In this document: piece by piece, positions 1-11,100 of the stretch | How positions within the stretch are numbered: the first letter of the stretch is position 1 | Layout of the letters: each line of letters opens with the position of its first letter | NCBI GenBank assembly: GCA_030062745.1 | Contig: CP099848.1 | Location: forward strand, 4,474,685 to 4,538,684 | Source of the DNA: Capitulum mitella | Taxonomy: Eukaryota > Arthropoda > Thecostraca > Pollicipedomorpha > Pollicipedidae | Direction of reading: 5' to 3' | DNA length: 64,000 nucleotides | The notes under the pieces: generated by a model | Seen by the model: only the letters and a program-made list of their open reading frames with translations | The model's database searches: none | Told to the model about the DNA's origin: nothing | Program-made: the position numbers and the translations under genes

Positions 1-904
1 AACCGTCTGATTCAAACTTACCCATTCAGGCAGCCGAAAGGCAATGTGCTGCACAATACATGCAAATTTTTTGAGACCCTGAAAAAGGCTGTTACCGCTT
101 ACAGAAGATCACACAACAACGACTAGAGGCCATTCGACTTGTCTGTGATTCCGATGGTCTGGTACTCAAGTCACCGGTACCAAGCTGGCCGGCCCTGCGC
201 TCTCATTACGGACGGCTCGGGCTGATGTCTCCTGGACTCGCAGAGCTGAACCCGACACACGCACGTTTTCTCGGTTATTCGAACACTGGCGGCATTTGAA
301 CTCGCAGAGGCGAGAAGCTTTTCAGGAAAAATTGCCACGCTGATGGTATTACAACGCATTTGATAATGTTTCCTAAAATTATAGTGAATTCTGCGCCCAC
401 CGTATTTTTTCAGAAGCCGTCTTCGAAAAGAAAATGCTACAAGTTTCGCTCAAATCGTGTTCTAGTTCAGTCTAAAAGACCAAAAGTAAAGGACAACATT
501 TGGATTCCAATGGCATCGCATTCCAAACCTTTACAGCAATCTGAGGCATGATTTCTGCCAGCAGTGGTATCAACAAGCTGCAGTCACCAGCGACGTGATC
601 TGGCACGCTGCAAACTTCTAGCGAAACGACTGATAAACAGCCGAAGGCCGTGCCGGTTGGTGGTAACGACCGTTACCATGTAACCATGCATTGCTGGCCT
701 TATATATGAACTGAACGTGCACGCGACAATGGGCCAGTGGAAACGAAAGAATCATCGTCAAGATACCTACGTGCGTGCGTGCGAATTTTTGAAGCACATC
801 GAGGCTGCCAGGACATGATAGTGGGCCCAATGTGCGGCCCAGCTGAGTGATTCGGACATATGAATGATGTATCTCATGTGATTAACAGCACATGACTGAC
901 GCGA
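1..904. other. No recognisable gene
   Basis: I see no convincing coding region, RNA gene or repeat here. The open frames are short, overlap on both strands and resemble no family I know. Base composition is mixed. Confidence 0.5.
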
Positions 905-1130
905 TCTTGTCAGCCGTACAGACCTTTGCAGGGTTAACGGCTTGTCAGCTGGAGATCACTACATAGCTCCGGGCGAGGTTCTGTCAGCTATGCAGACCAC
1001 TACACGGATACGGTCGTGTCACCTGTACACACCGCTATCCGCGCATACGGTCTTGTCAGCTGTATAGACCACTACATAGATACGGTCTTGTCACATGTGC
1101 ACACATGTGACATGTGCGGTCCTGTCATTT
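905..1130. repeat. Degenerate minisatellite, unit about 50 bp
   Basis: Imperfect tandem copies built around CGGTCTTGTCAGCTGTATAG followed by ACCACTACATAGATA. Four to five units can be followed by eye, with growing divergence toward the left end. The apparent open frames across it (for example at 1016) are by-products of the repeat. Confidence 0.65.
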
Positions 1131-2206
1131 GGGAAATCGCTGCGGGGTTGCGGTTTTGCTTTTCTTCTTTTGCTTTTCTTACACAGGCCACGAAACAGAG
1201 ACGATCTCATCAGGATCGCAAATCACGATACAAAATCTGCCACTGGCACACACCACAACACAAACAAGACCTTGTCACAAGGCACGCCAACAGGATGAAA
1301 CAGGCGTCGTCGAATTCGTGAAACACATCACCATAGCAACGCCGACTGCGTCATGGGCACGGCCGAGTAAACAAGCCTTGACAGCAGCAGACCGCAGCAC
1401 TAACAGTGCCGCAGTGACGGAGATCACTACGATGTCAGACCACGGGCGGCTCCCACCGCCGTGGTCAGACAACCCACCTGTAGAGGCTGTAGCAGGCGAG
1501 GCTCCAGAGCACCAGCAGCAGCAGCTGGCGGCGCAGCAGCCGGACCGGAAGCTGCGGCAGCCGGCTGCACGCCATCGCAGCCGCGCGGCCAACCCTGCCG
1601 GGGAGGCGGCCCGCGTCAGCCAGGCGCACACTGACGGGAGTTTTGACTAACTTTTGTTAAGTCGGCCGTTCTCTCGCACCATTCGGCGCGAAGCCCAGTG
1701 ACCGAACGACGGAATTCTGAGACGTCGTCTTCTGGTGCTTTTGACTCACTGAAAGGATTCCCGTGACTTCTGTGAAGTGACAGGACAAAACAAACAGCTC
1801 CTTCCTTCATTAGAAATATATTTTGTGGCTTACTATATTTAGACTATAACAGACTGTATTTGGAACACAGTTTAACAATACAACAATAACAATTTTGCCG
1901 AGTGCGGACAATACATTAGCAATGCATTTCACAAAAACTGAAAAAATAAGCTCTGTGAAACTGATATATACATATTTCAGCGCTGTTTGAGAAAGTAACA
2001 TGTAAAAATGGAAGTGTGCACCGACCGATGAAAGTTATGCCAGCACACCGCATAGATATAAGCAGTCTTTACCTGAGCGAGCATTGAAAGATTTTATCTG
2101 GGTATCAAAAAATGGAGCTCAGTATCGCTCTAGTCCGGGCCAGAGTGCTCACGGTGGACGAAGGAGGAGGAGACACGGGACTTGACATCGAAGAGGGCGT
2201 CCAGTA
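1131..2206. other. No recognisable gene; GC-rich CAG-bearing patch
   Basis: Between about 1480 and 1625 the sequence is GC-rich with short CAG runs and is open in both directions. It could be an isolated exon, but no domain is recognisable and no splice pair stands out. From about 1805 to 2010 the sequence is AT-rich and looks non-coding. Confidence 0.35.
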
Positions 2207-2460
2207 TTGCCGCCGATGTACGAACCGGTGTCAGTTTTTCGTAAGTCGTGTTATGCGTTTTGCGTGGCCTGTGACGTCATCAGTCACGTGACCAGGACTA
2301 AAAAAATGTTTTCTGGGTCGCAAAACTCAGGGCTATCGATTGGTAGTAGACCGGGTCAGATCAGACAGTTAGATCCTGAGATAGCAGGGGGTGCCCATTC
2401 AGACACCCCCAGGCGGTCGCGGATAAAAAAAAAACACGCCAGGCGGTGCCGGGTAAGGAA
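2207..2460 (+). mobile_element. Family B fragment, right end only
   Basis: This segment matches the right-hand 250 bp of the TTAA-flanked element at 33392..34662. Both share the tract around AACCGGTGTCAGTTTTTC, the TGACGTCATCAGTCACGTGA tract, and the terminal GGCGGTGCCGGGTAA. The left part of the element is missing and the final TTAA has decayed to GTAA. Confidence 0.7.
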
Positions 2461-2753
2461 TGTATGAACAGCGGGTCGGTGATTAGGGGGCACCTCTTGT
2501 CATCACACTTGTAAAGTAACGTTGTGTTGTCCGTCAAAACTTGCCAAGTAAGTCGTTCGTCGTGGTCGTGTATGTGTTGGGCGGGTGCCCTATCTCTTAG
2601 ATGCATCGGCAGGCGCCCAGATAAAGTCGTCGTGGCGCCAATTTAGTGTGCGGGACGAAGTCTAGTCTTCGCGTGGACAAGTAACCTGGTCCACTGACCA
2701 ATAATTGGTCTGGTCCGAAAGGCTGTTCTTCATCTAAATGTTCGTCTCCGTTT

Positions 2754-2800
2754 CATTTTTGGAATAAACGATTAGTTGTATTCCAATTTCAGAACCTTTG

Positions 2801-2862
<62 letters not shown>

Positions 2863-2903
2863 TTTTTGAATAAACGATTAGTTGTATTCCAATTTCAGAA
2901 CCT

Positions 2904-2962
<59 letters not shown>
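2754..2962. repeat. Duplicated 50-bp block with (TA)n microsatellites
   Basis: A block containing AATAAACGATTAGTTGTATT and then CCAATTTCAGAACCTT occurs twice, near 2763 and 2868, and each copy is followed by a long alternating TA tract. The whole unit (unique block plus microsatellite) is therefore tandemly duplicated with a period of about 105 bp. The open frames running through it on both strands encode only Tyr/Ile repeats and are not genes. Confidence 0.85.
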
Positions 2963-3164
2963 GGAGAACCCCGCGGGCAATGAGGTTGGGAATTGTGGAG
3001 TCGTTTTCACGCGAAACGGCTCGATAACACTGTTGCACTGTTGATGATGTTAATTTTCCGTTTACGATTTTTCGGGCAGAAGGTAGAAGGCAGAAGGCCC
3101 TAATTATTGCGGCATTCGCAGCGAGAAAAAAATAATTTTCCTTACGAGTGGCAAGGACGGTCAG

Positions 3165-3665
3165 AGCGCTTCCAGACCTGAACGAATGAACCGTGGACGG
3201 CTGGAAGACCGAGACGTAGGTCGCATGCCGAAAAATATCGGACAGAAATTATCGGTAGCGGAAGTCCTGGGGCAAAGGCTGGGCTGTGACTGCTGAGGCG
3301 GCAGTTCAGGTGTCGCAGGCGAGCAGTTTTGAGGGTCCTGGGCTGGCCGGGAGCCGGGGAGGGGGAGAGGACCCCGCAGGCGTTGACGTGAGGTCACGGT
3401 CTTAAGAGTTAGTTGAACGCTCCTTGGAAGCGGCCTGGAGTGCCAGAGAGCTATCCGGACCCTTGCGAACGAACCGTGGACAGCTGGAAGACCGGGACAT
3501 AGGCCGACATGTCGAAAAGGCTCGGAACGGAATTGATCGGTAGCCAGAGGTCGCGGGGCAGGGACTGAGTTGGTCGCTGACACGGCAGTTCAGCTCGCGG
3601 GCTCAGCCTTCAGAGTGCCGGGCTCACCGGTAGCCCGGGGGACCCCGGCAGCCTTTGACGTGACG
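3165..3665. repeat. Imperfect tandem duplication, period about 283 bp
   Basis: Two GC-rich copies start near 3181 and 3465. Both contain ACCGTGGAC, then GCTGGAAGACCG, ATCGGTAGC, GGCAGTTCAG and a GACCCCG(C/G)CAG motif in the same order. Neither copy has a convincing reading frame. Confidence 0.7.
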
Positions 3666-4320
3666 ATGGATCATTTGATAAGACGGGAAGACCGGCTGAT
3701 GATGAAATTGATTTTGCGAGCGATAAATTTCGGTCCACAACAAAAATAGTCTCAACTGCAAACGTTTGCAGGGGTGTTGACAAAGCACGCCACTGGAGCT
3801 GGGGAAGGGGAGATCGAAGGGGTGTGGTGGAGGAGGGTGATGGAGTTTCATTACTGGAGAATGGCATAGGGAGAAAACTGGGGATGGTAATTAAGGACTA
3901 GTGGAGGACTAGCCAGTATGTGTTACAGCCGATATGCGTTCGCAGCGAAATGTTGTATGTCGTTACTGCTGTTTAAAAGCCAGCACGTAGCCTGTGTCGG
4001 CTTTCGCTGAGACGACATTTTATTGTGTCAAATGGCATTGCCAACGATACATTGTGCCGCTGATGACACAATTTTGGATTTAACCGGGCGGCGTGGGACG
4101 ATGTGGGTAGCCGAAGGGAGGGAGCGGGAACCTCACATTCGCTGTAAGGCTCTCGATTATGGCCGTCACAGAGTCATCCTCCAAGAATGCCTCCTTGCGT
4201 CTCAGGCCTGCATTAAGTGTCGCCCCGCGTCACTCACCGGCACGACCAGAAGTAGCTGCTTCAGCAATCTGTTCGCAGTTCCCGTAGGCGGCCAGCAGGT
4301 CGGGAGGTGTTAAGCACCAA
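3666..4320. other. No recognisable gene
   Basis: Nothing identifiable. The next mobile element begins with the TTAA at 4321. Confidence 0.45.
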
Positions 4321-5536
4321 TTAACCCTATTACCGGAGGGCGCTAGACGGTATGGTCGATTCCCGGCAGGGGGGGCGGATTCGGTCCCCCCTGAGATCTC
4401 GAGAACTATACATCCGATTTCATCGCAACAAACGGCAATCGATTTGCCATGACGTGAACTACATTTTTATAAAAAGAAATTTTCAAAATTCTGAAAGGGG
4501 TGGATACAGGGGGAAAAATGTCAAAATCAGAAGTATTTTTGGACTTCTTATAACTTCGTTCTTTATGGACCGATTTCGATGAAACTGGCATGAATCGAAA
4601 TATCATGAATAGCCTTTTACCACTGATACACATATCTCAGATTTTGAGAAAATTCATGGGCGTTCACAGGGTTTAAAAAATAGGAGGATTGGTTTTCTAA
4701 CAACTGAATGAACAAAAAATGCAAAAACACTCTTTTTGGGTTCTGCTAGTCACGTTATGCTAAAGAAGTACAAAGTGCATTACAATGTTTGTATAATGTT
4801 AGCATAGGCGGTACCAGGGACATGAAAAGGGGGGAACTGTCATGGTCACACGTTCTTCAGATCAACTTGTGGCCTTTGACCTTAAATGACCTCCAGTGAC
4901 CTTGAGGTCACTCGGAATGATCCCGTGTGCATTTCATATTGTCCGTAGACGTTTTCAATCATTTGAATTCACTCTGTTTCAAAACTTTAATTTTATGGCT
5001 ATTGCGATATAGGGTACGCGCAGTGACATTTTAGGTCATAGCTCCGTGACTCGACCTAATATCAAGCTGAAACTTGACACAGATAGAGGGCACCTTTCTA
5101 CGTCATTATATTCCGGGTTTGGCATGTGAAAAAACAGCGCCAAAATTATTGCCAAAAAAAAAATTTGACTTTTCACCTTTACCTGACCTTGTAAAGTGAC
5201 CTCAGATGGACAAAATTATGACTGCACATTGCCCAACTATTCAGCCATACATACATCCATTGAAGTCTGAAGTTCTATCCTAAAAATGCTGTTTTTGGCA
5301 GACATTTTCCTTTTACCCTCAACACGGCCAAAAAATGGCCTGAGGTGTCTCCCAAAAACGTTGCCTGACTCCGCCCCTGAGCAAAATAGAGTTCTGAAAT
5401 TTTGTCACGGCACGTAGAAAAAATAGCTAGGAAAAGTCACCAAGTTTCGTGAAGCTGCATTAAAAAGCCTGTAATTGGCAAGCAAAAAACCTGACAGGGG
5501 CGGATTCAGCCCCCCACCTGCCGGGAATAGGGTTAA
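4321..5536 (+). mobile_element. Family A copy 1: TTAA-flanked non-autonomous element (piggyBac-like ends)
   Basis: The element is bounded by TTAA at 4321-4324 and TTAA at 5533-5536. Its left end reads CCCTATTACCGGAGGG and its right end, reverse-complemented, reads CCCTATTCCCGGCAGG, so the termini are inverted repeats. TTAA duplication with CCC-starting termini is the signature of piggyBac-type transposons. About 1.2 kb lies inside, with no transposase. Just inside both ends are G-runs paired with nearby C-runs. The interior carries many GACCT/AGGTCA motifs. Relatives lie at 15356, 19277 and 26400. Confidence 0.8.
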
Positions 5537-5710
5537 ACTGTACAGCAGGCATTCAAACACAATGGTGCCTAAACGTCCAGCGGCCGCAGTGCACGCCAAC
5601 ATCGCCGGCTCGCGCAGCTGTTCACGCATGCGCAGACTACAGCATTGCGAAAGAAGGCACCGAAGAGAAAAGAAACAGGACGCATCGACCACGTCGCAGT
5701 TGTGCTACAG

Positions 5711-5826
5711 GACAAGCGATCAGGAGCAAAGCACAAATAATCCATAATCAGACAAGTGATCAGGGCCAAAGCACAAATTATCCATTGTCAGACCAGTGAT
5801 CAGGGGAAAGCACAAATCATTATTAA
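5711..5826. repeat. Three 40-bp tandem copies
   Basis: GACAAGCGATCAGG at 5711, GACAAGTGATCAGG at 5751 and GACCAGTGATCAGG at 5791 each start a 40-bp unit that also contains AAAGCACAAAT. The third copy fades after AAATCATTATT. Confidence 0.85.
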
Positions 5827-6830
5827 TTCCAGTAATTTCAACAGTCATACCCACGACAAAAATGCTTCTCAGCTGACTGCAGTGTTTTTAACACACTACC
5901 GCATAACGATAAAAATTTCGCTAAAGATCACGGAATTTGGGGCGAAAACACTTGCTTTTTTGTCCCTCTGTGCGTCGACTGGCATAAACCAAGCTTGCGT
6001 CGCAACAGCTGTTTGCCGCCGAACGGCCGGAAAGTTGAGCTATTTCTTCCTTTCGATTCGGCGCCGAGAAGTTCAGCGCGCCGACTGGCGCATTCGGTCG
6101 TTCGGCGTCAGCTGACGAGCTTTTCCCATGGGTCTATGTTAAATTCCGTCGTTCACCCAGCCGGCTACGCGCCGCATTGTGTAAATGGGCGACAAACTTT
6201 AATAACGCCTGGTTGCCAGTTTGCTCTGTAGGAGAACTAGCCCAAAACAGAAGTAAAACGAACAAAAAAACTAACGCTGGCTAAGGTAGGAAACGGCTTT
6301 TGAAATGCGGTACTGGAAGGTTTCACACCTCGGGTGGCAACACGTTGAGCCTAAACAGATGATTATAAAAACATACGCTTGTCACACCCACTGAGGATGG
6401 TGGGGGCACATACGTCACGTGCACTTCTTGTTTTGTTCGTTGGTGTAAGTCATGCCTAGTCACGAGTCTAGTAGATCAAGTTTCAGGTTAAGTAGCTGCT
6501 AAAATCCTTTCCAGGAATCAGTGTGCTACACATCCATCTGTCAGCACTCAACCATCCCAGCTGGCGCAGCGCGTCGCTGATGTGTTGGAACGTTCTGCCA
6601 CGATACAACGCCCGCTGAGTAGTTCAGGGTCTTTTTCAGCCGATGTGTTTAGCCTATACTACTCGCGCCGTAAATACTAATACAGTACCTCACGGTGGAC
6701 ACGACAAGCCCTCGTCGCTTGCGTTTCCTTCTGTGTATGGCTTATTTTCATGTTACTATACTTCTGCTTTGGTGCGGCTCTTTGTAATATCTTTTTGACT
6801 ATGCTCGGCGTTGTCACTTTAAAGAAATAT
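5827..6830. other. No recognisable gene
   Basis: I see no supported gene or repeat. Several short open frames on the plus strand have no family resemblance. Confidence 0.45.
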
Positions 6831-6831
6831 T

Positions 6832-7860
6832 GACAGCCACCAAAAGTCTGATGATTTCTAGGCTAATTTATGTCATTCTGTGCTTGTCCTTTTCCTGATC
6901 CCCTGTTGATTCAAGTTCAAAGTCTAATTACAAAGTTTATCTGGCGCGGCCGACCACCCAAAACTGCCCGTGATATGCTTTCCTTGAGTGCTACACAGGG
7001 AGGTTTAGGATCGCCTCCCGTACATCGCATACACAACACCCTGAAGCTTAGCTGGATCGTCCGTTTGCTACGGTGTACATCGACATGGAAATTAATTTTC
7101 CAGAGACGTTTGGATCCGCTTTTCGTAAATGCATTTTTGTAGGGCTAGGTTTGACGATTAAGTGGCTGTTAGAAGGAAACTAAGCACTTTCTGCTCTGAC
7201 CTTCTTCAAAGGTTTCGATCTTGGTCTTTTAATACAGACCCGGACACAACAGAACTCGTTAGGGACAATATTACGCGGCTTAATTATCGCATCTTGATAG
7301 GAAATTGCCCTGTCTTCTATCGCCAAATGGATCTGTGTGGCATACGATTCACTGATAATATAATTGGTAGACAGGGAAAATTCATGGCACGACCATCTGC
7401 GCACGAAAAGCACCTCTTTAGCAGAACTGACCTCCTACCGTACCACGGTTCAGTTAGTGCAATTCCCGCAAGGTGGAAGCTGTTGTTGGTGGAAAGCGAG
7501 GCCTTGAAACGAATGTCTAGAGAACCCAGGGAGGCAAAAGTGTCCTTTAACGTACGGTCATGAAAGAAACCCCTTACCGGTTTCCGGACGAAGGAGGTGT
7601 ATTCGTTGGAATGAGCGACACGCAAACCAAAAACGTTTTACACATGGGAGTTGGAGGGGCTGGCCCCGGAGACACTGACAAAGTACCTCGAAATCTCCTT
7701 CCAATGTCTCTATCCAGGTACATCCACCGAGGTCCAGTCGCTTCAGTTTCAGATCATTCATAGGTATAATTCATGGGTAAGTACGAAAATTTATAGGTAC
7801 CTTCATACGTATCAACAAAAATTTGATCATATTTCTGGCGTGCATAAAAGCCTTGGCTGA
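6832..7860 (+). pseudogene. Decayed LINE ORF2 3' region (L1/Tx1-type non-LTR retrotransposon)
   Basis: Three consecutive plus-strand stretches in different frames resemble the C-terminal part of L1/Tx1-type ORF2, downstream of the reverse transcriptase core. In order I see LITKFIWRGRPPKTARD and GGLG followed by LKLSWIVRLL (about 6900-7080), then PVFYRQMDLCGIRFTDNII and VSAIPARWK (about 7300-7480), then STEVQSLQFQIIHRYNS (about 7720-7770). This order matches the family. The frame breaks at about 6880, 7142 and 7563, so it is a dead 5'-truncated copy. The clade assignment rests on motif recall. Confidence 0.75.
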
Positions 7861-8403
7861 CTGGGTTCTAATGGTTTGTTCATCCAGTAAACCCTTACAC
7901 TTATGCACAACATTTGCGTGACAAGTGAGCTCGAGTCACTTGCCGTCAGGTTTTACACGAATCAAGAACGTCCTAATCACGTGCGGAACAAGCGGCAGAA
8001 TCACCTCCTCAGCCTGCTTTCCATCCGCGGCACCGCGGTACGCGAAAAGGTAGTTTGCCTACAGTGCGGCCGATCAATACAATGCACTATCGCCTTAATT
8101 TACGCTAGTGTTAGTGTCGTAGTTCAGGCGCGTCCTGAAGCGACGCTTGTAATCGACATCGGCACGAAGCACGACCTGTACCATGGGCTGTGACTACCTC
8201 TTTAATTGCCTAACATTTTTTTGCTGATTCCGCTTGTTCCTAGGTTCCACTTGAAGTCTGTGTGTGTGTATGTGTATTTTACCCATTGTGCGTGTTCCCA
8301 TTGTTTGACTTCGGGCCCAAAAACAGCCCTGTCGGCCCTAGCCACGCATCGGGTATGGACCCAAGACGTAAAAGAAATAAATAGATAAATAAATAAATAA
8401 TAG
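7861..8403. other. Possible LINE 3' trailer ending in an (AAATA)n/(TAAA)n tail
   Basis: The stretch ends in AAATAAATAGATAAATAAAT, a simple-repeat tail typical of non-LTR elements. It may be the 3' untranslated end of the LINE remnant upstream or of a separate element. No coding region is recognised. Confidence 0.35.
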
Positions 8404-9116
8404 AATATACCCACCAAACCGTTATTACACGTAAGACAAGTCATAAAATCACTGACCGGCACAAGCTATGGGGAAAGTGAAACATTAGTACATTGTTTTT
8501 TTTTAACTGCGAGCCCGTGCATGCCTTTTGACGCAATATATCAGTTACCGTAGACTGTTACAATACATACCTACCCAAACAAGGCTCGACGCCAGTGTTG
8601 CTGCATTTGGTTTACCCAACGTCCCATGTGCCGTAAATCTTGTGACATTGCTTGCTAAAAGACATATTCCTAAGCAGCGACGGTAAGCAGGTAGTTTTTG
8701 TCTAGCCGAACAAAATGTTTGCGGGAACGAATAGGACAAGCAGCGGTTCAAACAAAAATGGCAATTGTTCTGTGGTGGTGAAGAGTTTATGTTCTGAGAA
8801 GTAAGGCCCATCATTGGCAAAATTGTCGCGCAGGCCAAATATTCTCCCAGTTACCGCCAACGCGACCGCTTGGTCCTGAGACCGGCCGACAGTTCAACGG
8901 TCCGCGCCGGGTCGGGCGGACACCTGGCTGAGGAGCTGTTCCCGCGGTTGCACACACAATACTTCGGTGCTGCGAGGGGCGGCGTCAGTGGCGGGGGTGG
9001 TCGCATCACTGTACGTTAATGTGTGTACGCGAGTGTTTGCGTCAGACGTTGTGCTGTGAGTGGTAACAAAGATTAGAAAAAACTTCCCATGGGCTTGAAA
9101 TCAAAATCTCCGTAGC
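8404..9116. other. No recognisable gene
   Basis: Nothing identifiable. GC content rises from about 8860 onward. Confidence 0.45.
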
Positions 9117-9345
9117 GGTCCAGTGCCTTTCTGGGACCACCAACAACTCCTGACGCCGCGGCCCAGCGCCGTGCTGAGACCAGCACCAGCCCCTGGCGCC
9201 GCGGCCCAGCACCGTGCTGGGACCAGCACAAGCCCTTGACTCCGCAGTCCAGCGCCGTGCTGGGACCAGCACCAGCTCCTGACGCCGCGGCCCAGCGCCG
9301 TGCTGGGCCCGGCACCAGCCGTGCCGCGGTCCAGTGCTCACTGGG
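9117..9345. repeat. GC-rich minisatellite, unit about 45-50 bp
   Basis: Four to five copies of a unit containing CTGACGCCGCGGCCCAGC, then GCCGTGCTGGGACCAGCACC. Long open frames on the minus strand across it (repeating Ala-Gly-Pro-Ser-type motifs) come from the repeat and its GC content, not from a gene. Confidence 0.8.
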
Positions 9346-10683
9346 GCGGGCGGGGACGAGCCAGCGTAACCGCGCCGCACCGGTCCCGTTCTGACTCACG
9401 CTCCGAGCGTCGGCGAAATGCAAGGCCGTGACTCTTACTCTCGTACTTCCGCCGGCGGTCCGAGCGGCGCGACGGGCGGCCCGCGGGAGCCGCCGCGTCT
9501 GAGACGCGGCTCGTGAGCGAGGGGACCAGGGGCAGTGTTCGGAGATCCCCAACAGCCAGACGTCCGTACGGAAACGTTCTTTGTGGCCAGACTCGGCTCG
9601 GACCGCGGGAAAAAAGCACCTGACATTTATTGTGCTTTTGAATTGGGGGATTCGAACGCGTATCACCAAATGAGCAATACGTTTTCTGTACGTCAGCGTG
9701 GATTTTTGATACGTCTGATCTGAGAGCAATTTATCTTTCAGAGTTCTTCGTCTTTTTCTCCTCTGCAGTGCATTTTGTAAGTGAATATCTGTCGTGTTGG
9801 GCAATGCTCATTTGTGTGGCACTGACATATGGACACACGAACAAAGCTGACAAATCAAAAATCGTCCCCAGCCGGAGACAAAAGCGGGAGACACAAGCGA
9901 ACTGCGCGCCCCACGAGTACAGCACAGCACAGCGTGTGACTAAATGAGCGTCACTAAAAGCGGGGCGATCCGGCGCATTGGCGCTATAGATATCAGGCGT
10001 CCGCAGCAGCTACTGCAAATACCCAGCAGAGAAGAACTGCTCGGTCAGATGCCTTACACACGGCGCTGACCAGCTAAAAGCATTAGTTGTGGATGTCAAG
10101 GTCTCAGTCAGCATACTGGCAGCAGAGTCGATTCTTCGTAAAACTGAAGAGACCCTAACGTTAATGAGCATTGATGTGGCAACCACCTTTCTTTATCCTT
10201 TGCATGCTGTTTTTCATACTATGGTTGAAGAAAAGTGTGTGAATAGTATCATACCATCGCAAATTACCGTATTCTATTTTAAATTATTGCCCATTTCCGA
10301 GAAAAACGATTATTGCTTTCAACCGATAACCACATCTAGCCCGAGTCGAAACAATGAACATCATCTCCCTCGTGCTCTTCATGCCTTGTTCATTGCTAAC
10401 TGCCGGCAGCTCACCCATAAGACAGAAGGCACAAACAAAATGGTAATGGCGTTCTCCACTGGGCCATGAGAGTTACGGGGAACGATTGACGTTACTAGAG
10501 AACAACATGTAAGAGCTTTGAGGTACATTCCTGATCTTAACAAAATCTCAACAAAAAGATACCAACGGCACTTTTTCGAGAACCAATAACACCCACTAAA
10601 AAGTTGCGAATGCTGTCTCACCTGGGGCTATGACGTCACAGAGCCACGGGGCCGGTTACCCTGACAACCAGAACCTTGAAAGA
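9346..10683. other. No recognisable gene
   Basis: The first 200 bp are GC-rich and the rest is ordinary AT-rich DNA. No domain or splice structure is recognisable. Confidence 0.45.
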
Positions 10684-11100
10684 TCACGGCTCTGCGTCGA
10701 CAGACTCAGCGAACAGGGTCGACAGCTGCCTTCGAGCGCAGCCGCGTGAAGCGCGTGGAGAAAACTGATCTGAGCTGGAGGCACCACGTCCGCCACCGTT
10801 CACCGCACCGCCGCCGTCAGCGCACGTGACGAACTGAAGGGTCGGGTCGTCCCGCGGCCCGTCCGGCCGGCCGGCTGGGCGTGTGACGTCACTCGGCGAC
10901 AGGACGGGGGACCGAGTCACGGCCGGCGAGGACACCAGTCCTGGAGTCGCCGGGAGGGCTGGGGCAGCTCGGCGGCCACTGTCGGGCTCAGTAGCGCCCC
11001 TAAATTGTTTCTGCTCCCGCCGCCAGCGGATCGTATCCAGACCAGCCTACTGCAGGTCTCCCGTTTTGGTGGATGAAAAGCGCGATTCTGGCAGATGATT
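10684..11100. other. GC- and CpG-rich island, function unknown
   Basis: A CpG-dense block open in several frames on both strands, bounded by AT-rich DNA. It could be a promoter island or first exon of an unseen gene, or simply GC-rich repeat. No product can be named. Confidence 0.3.
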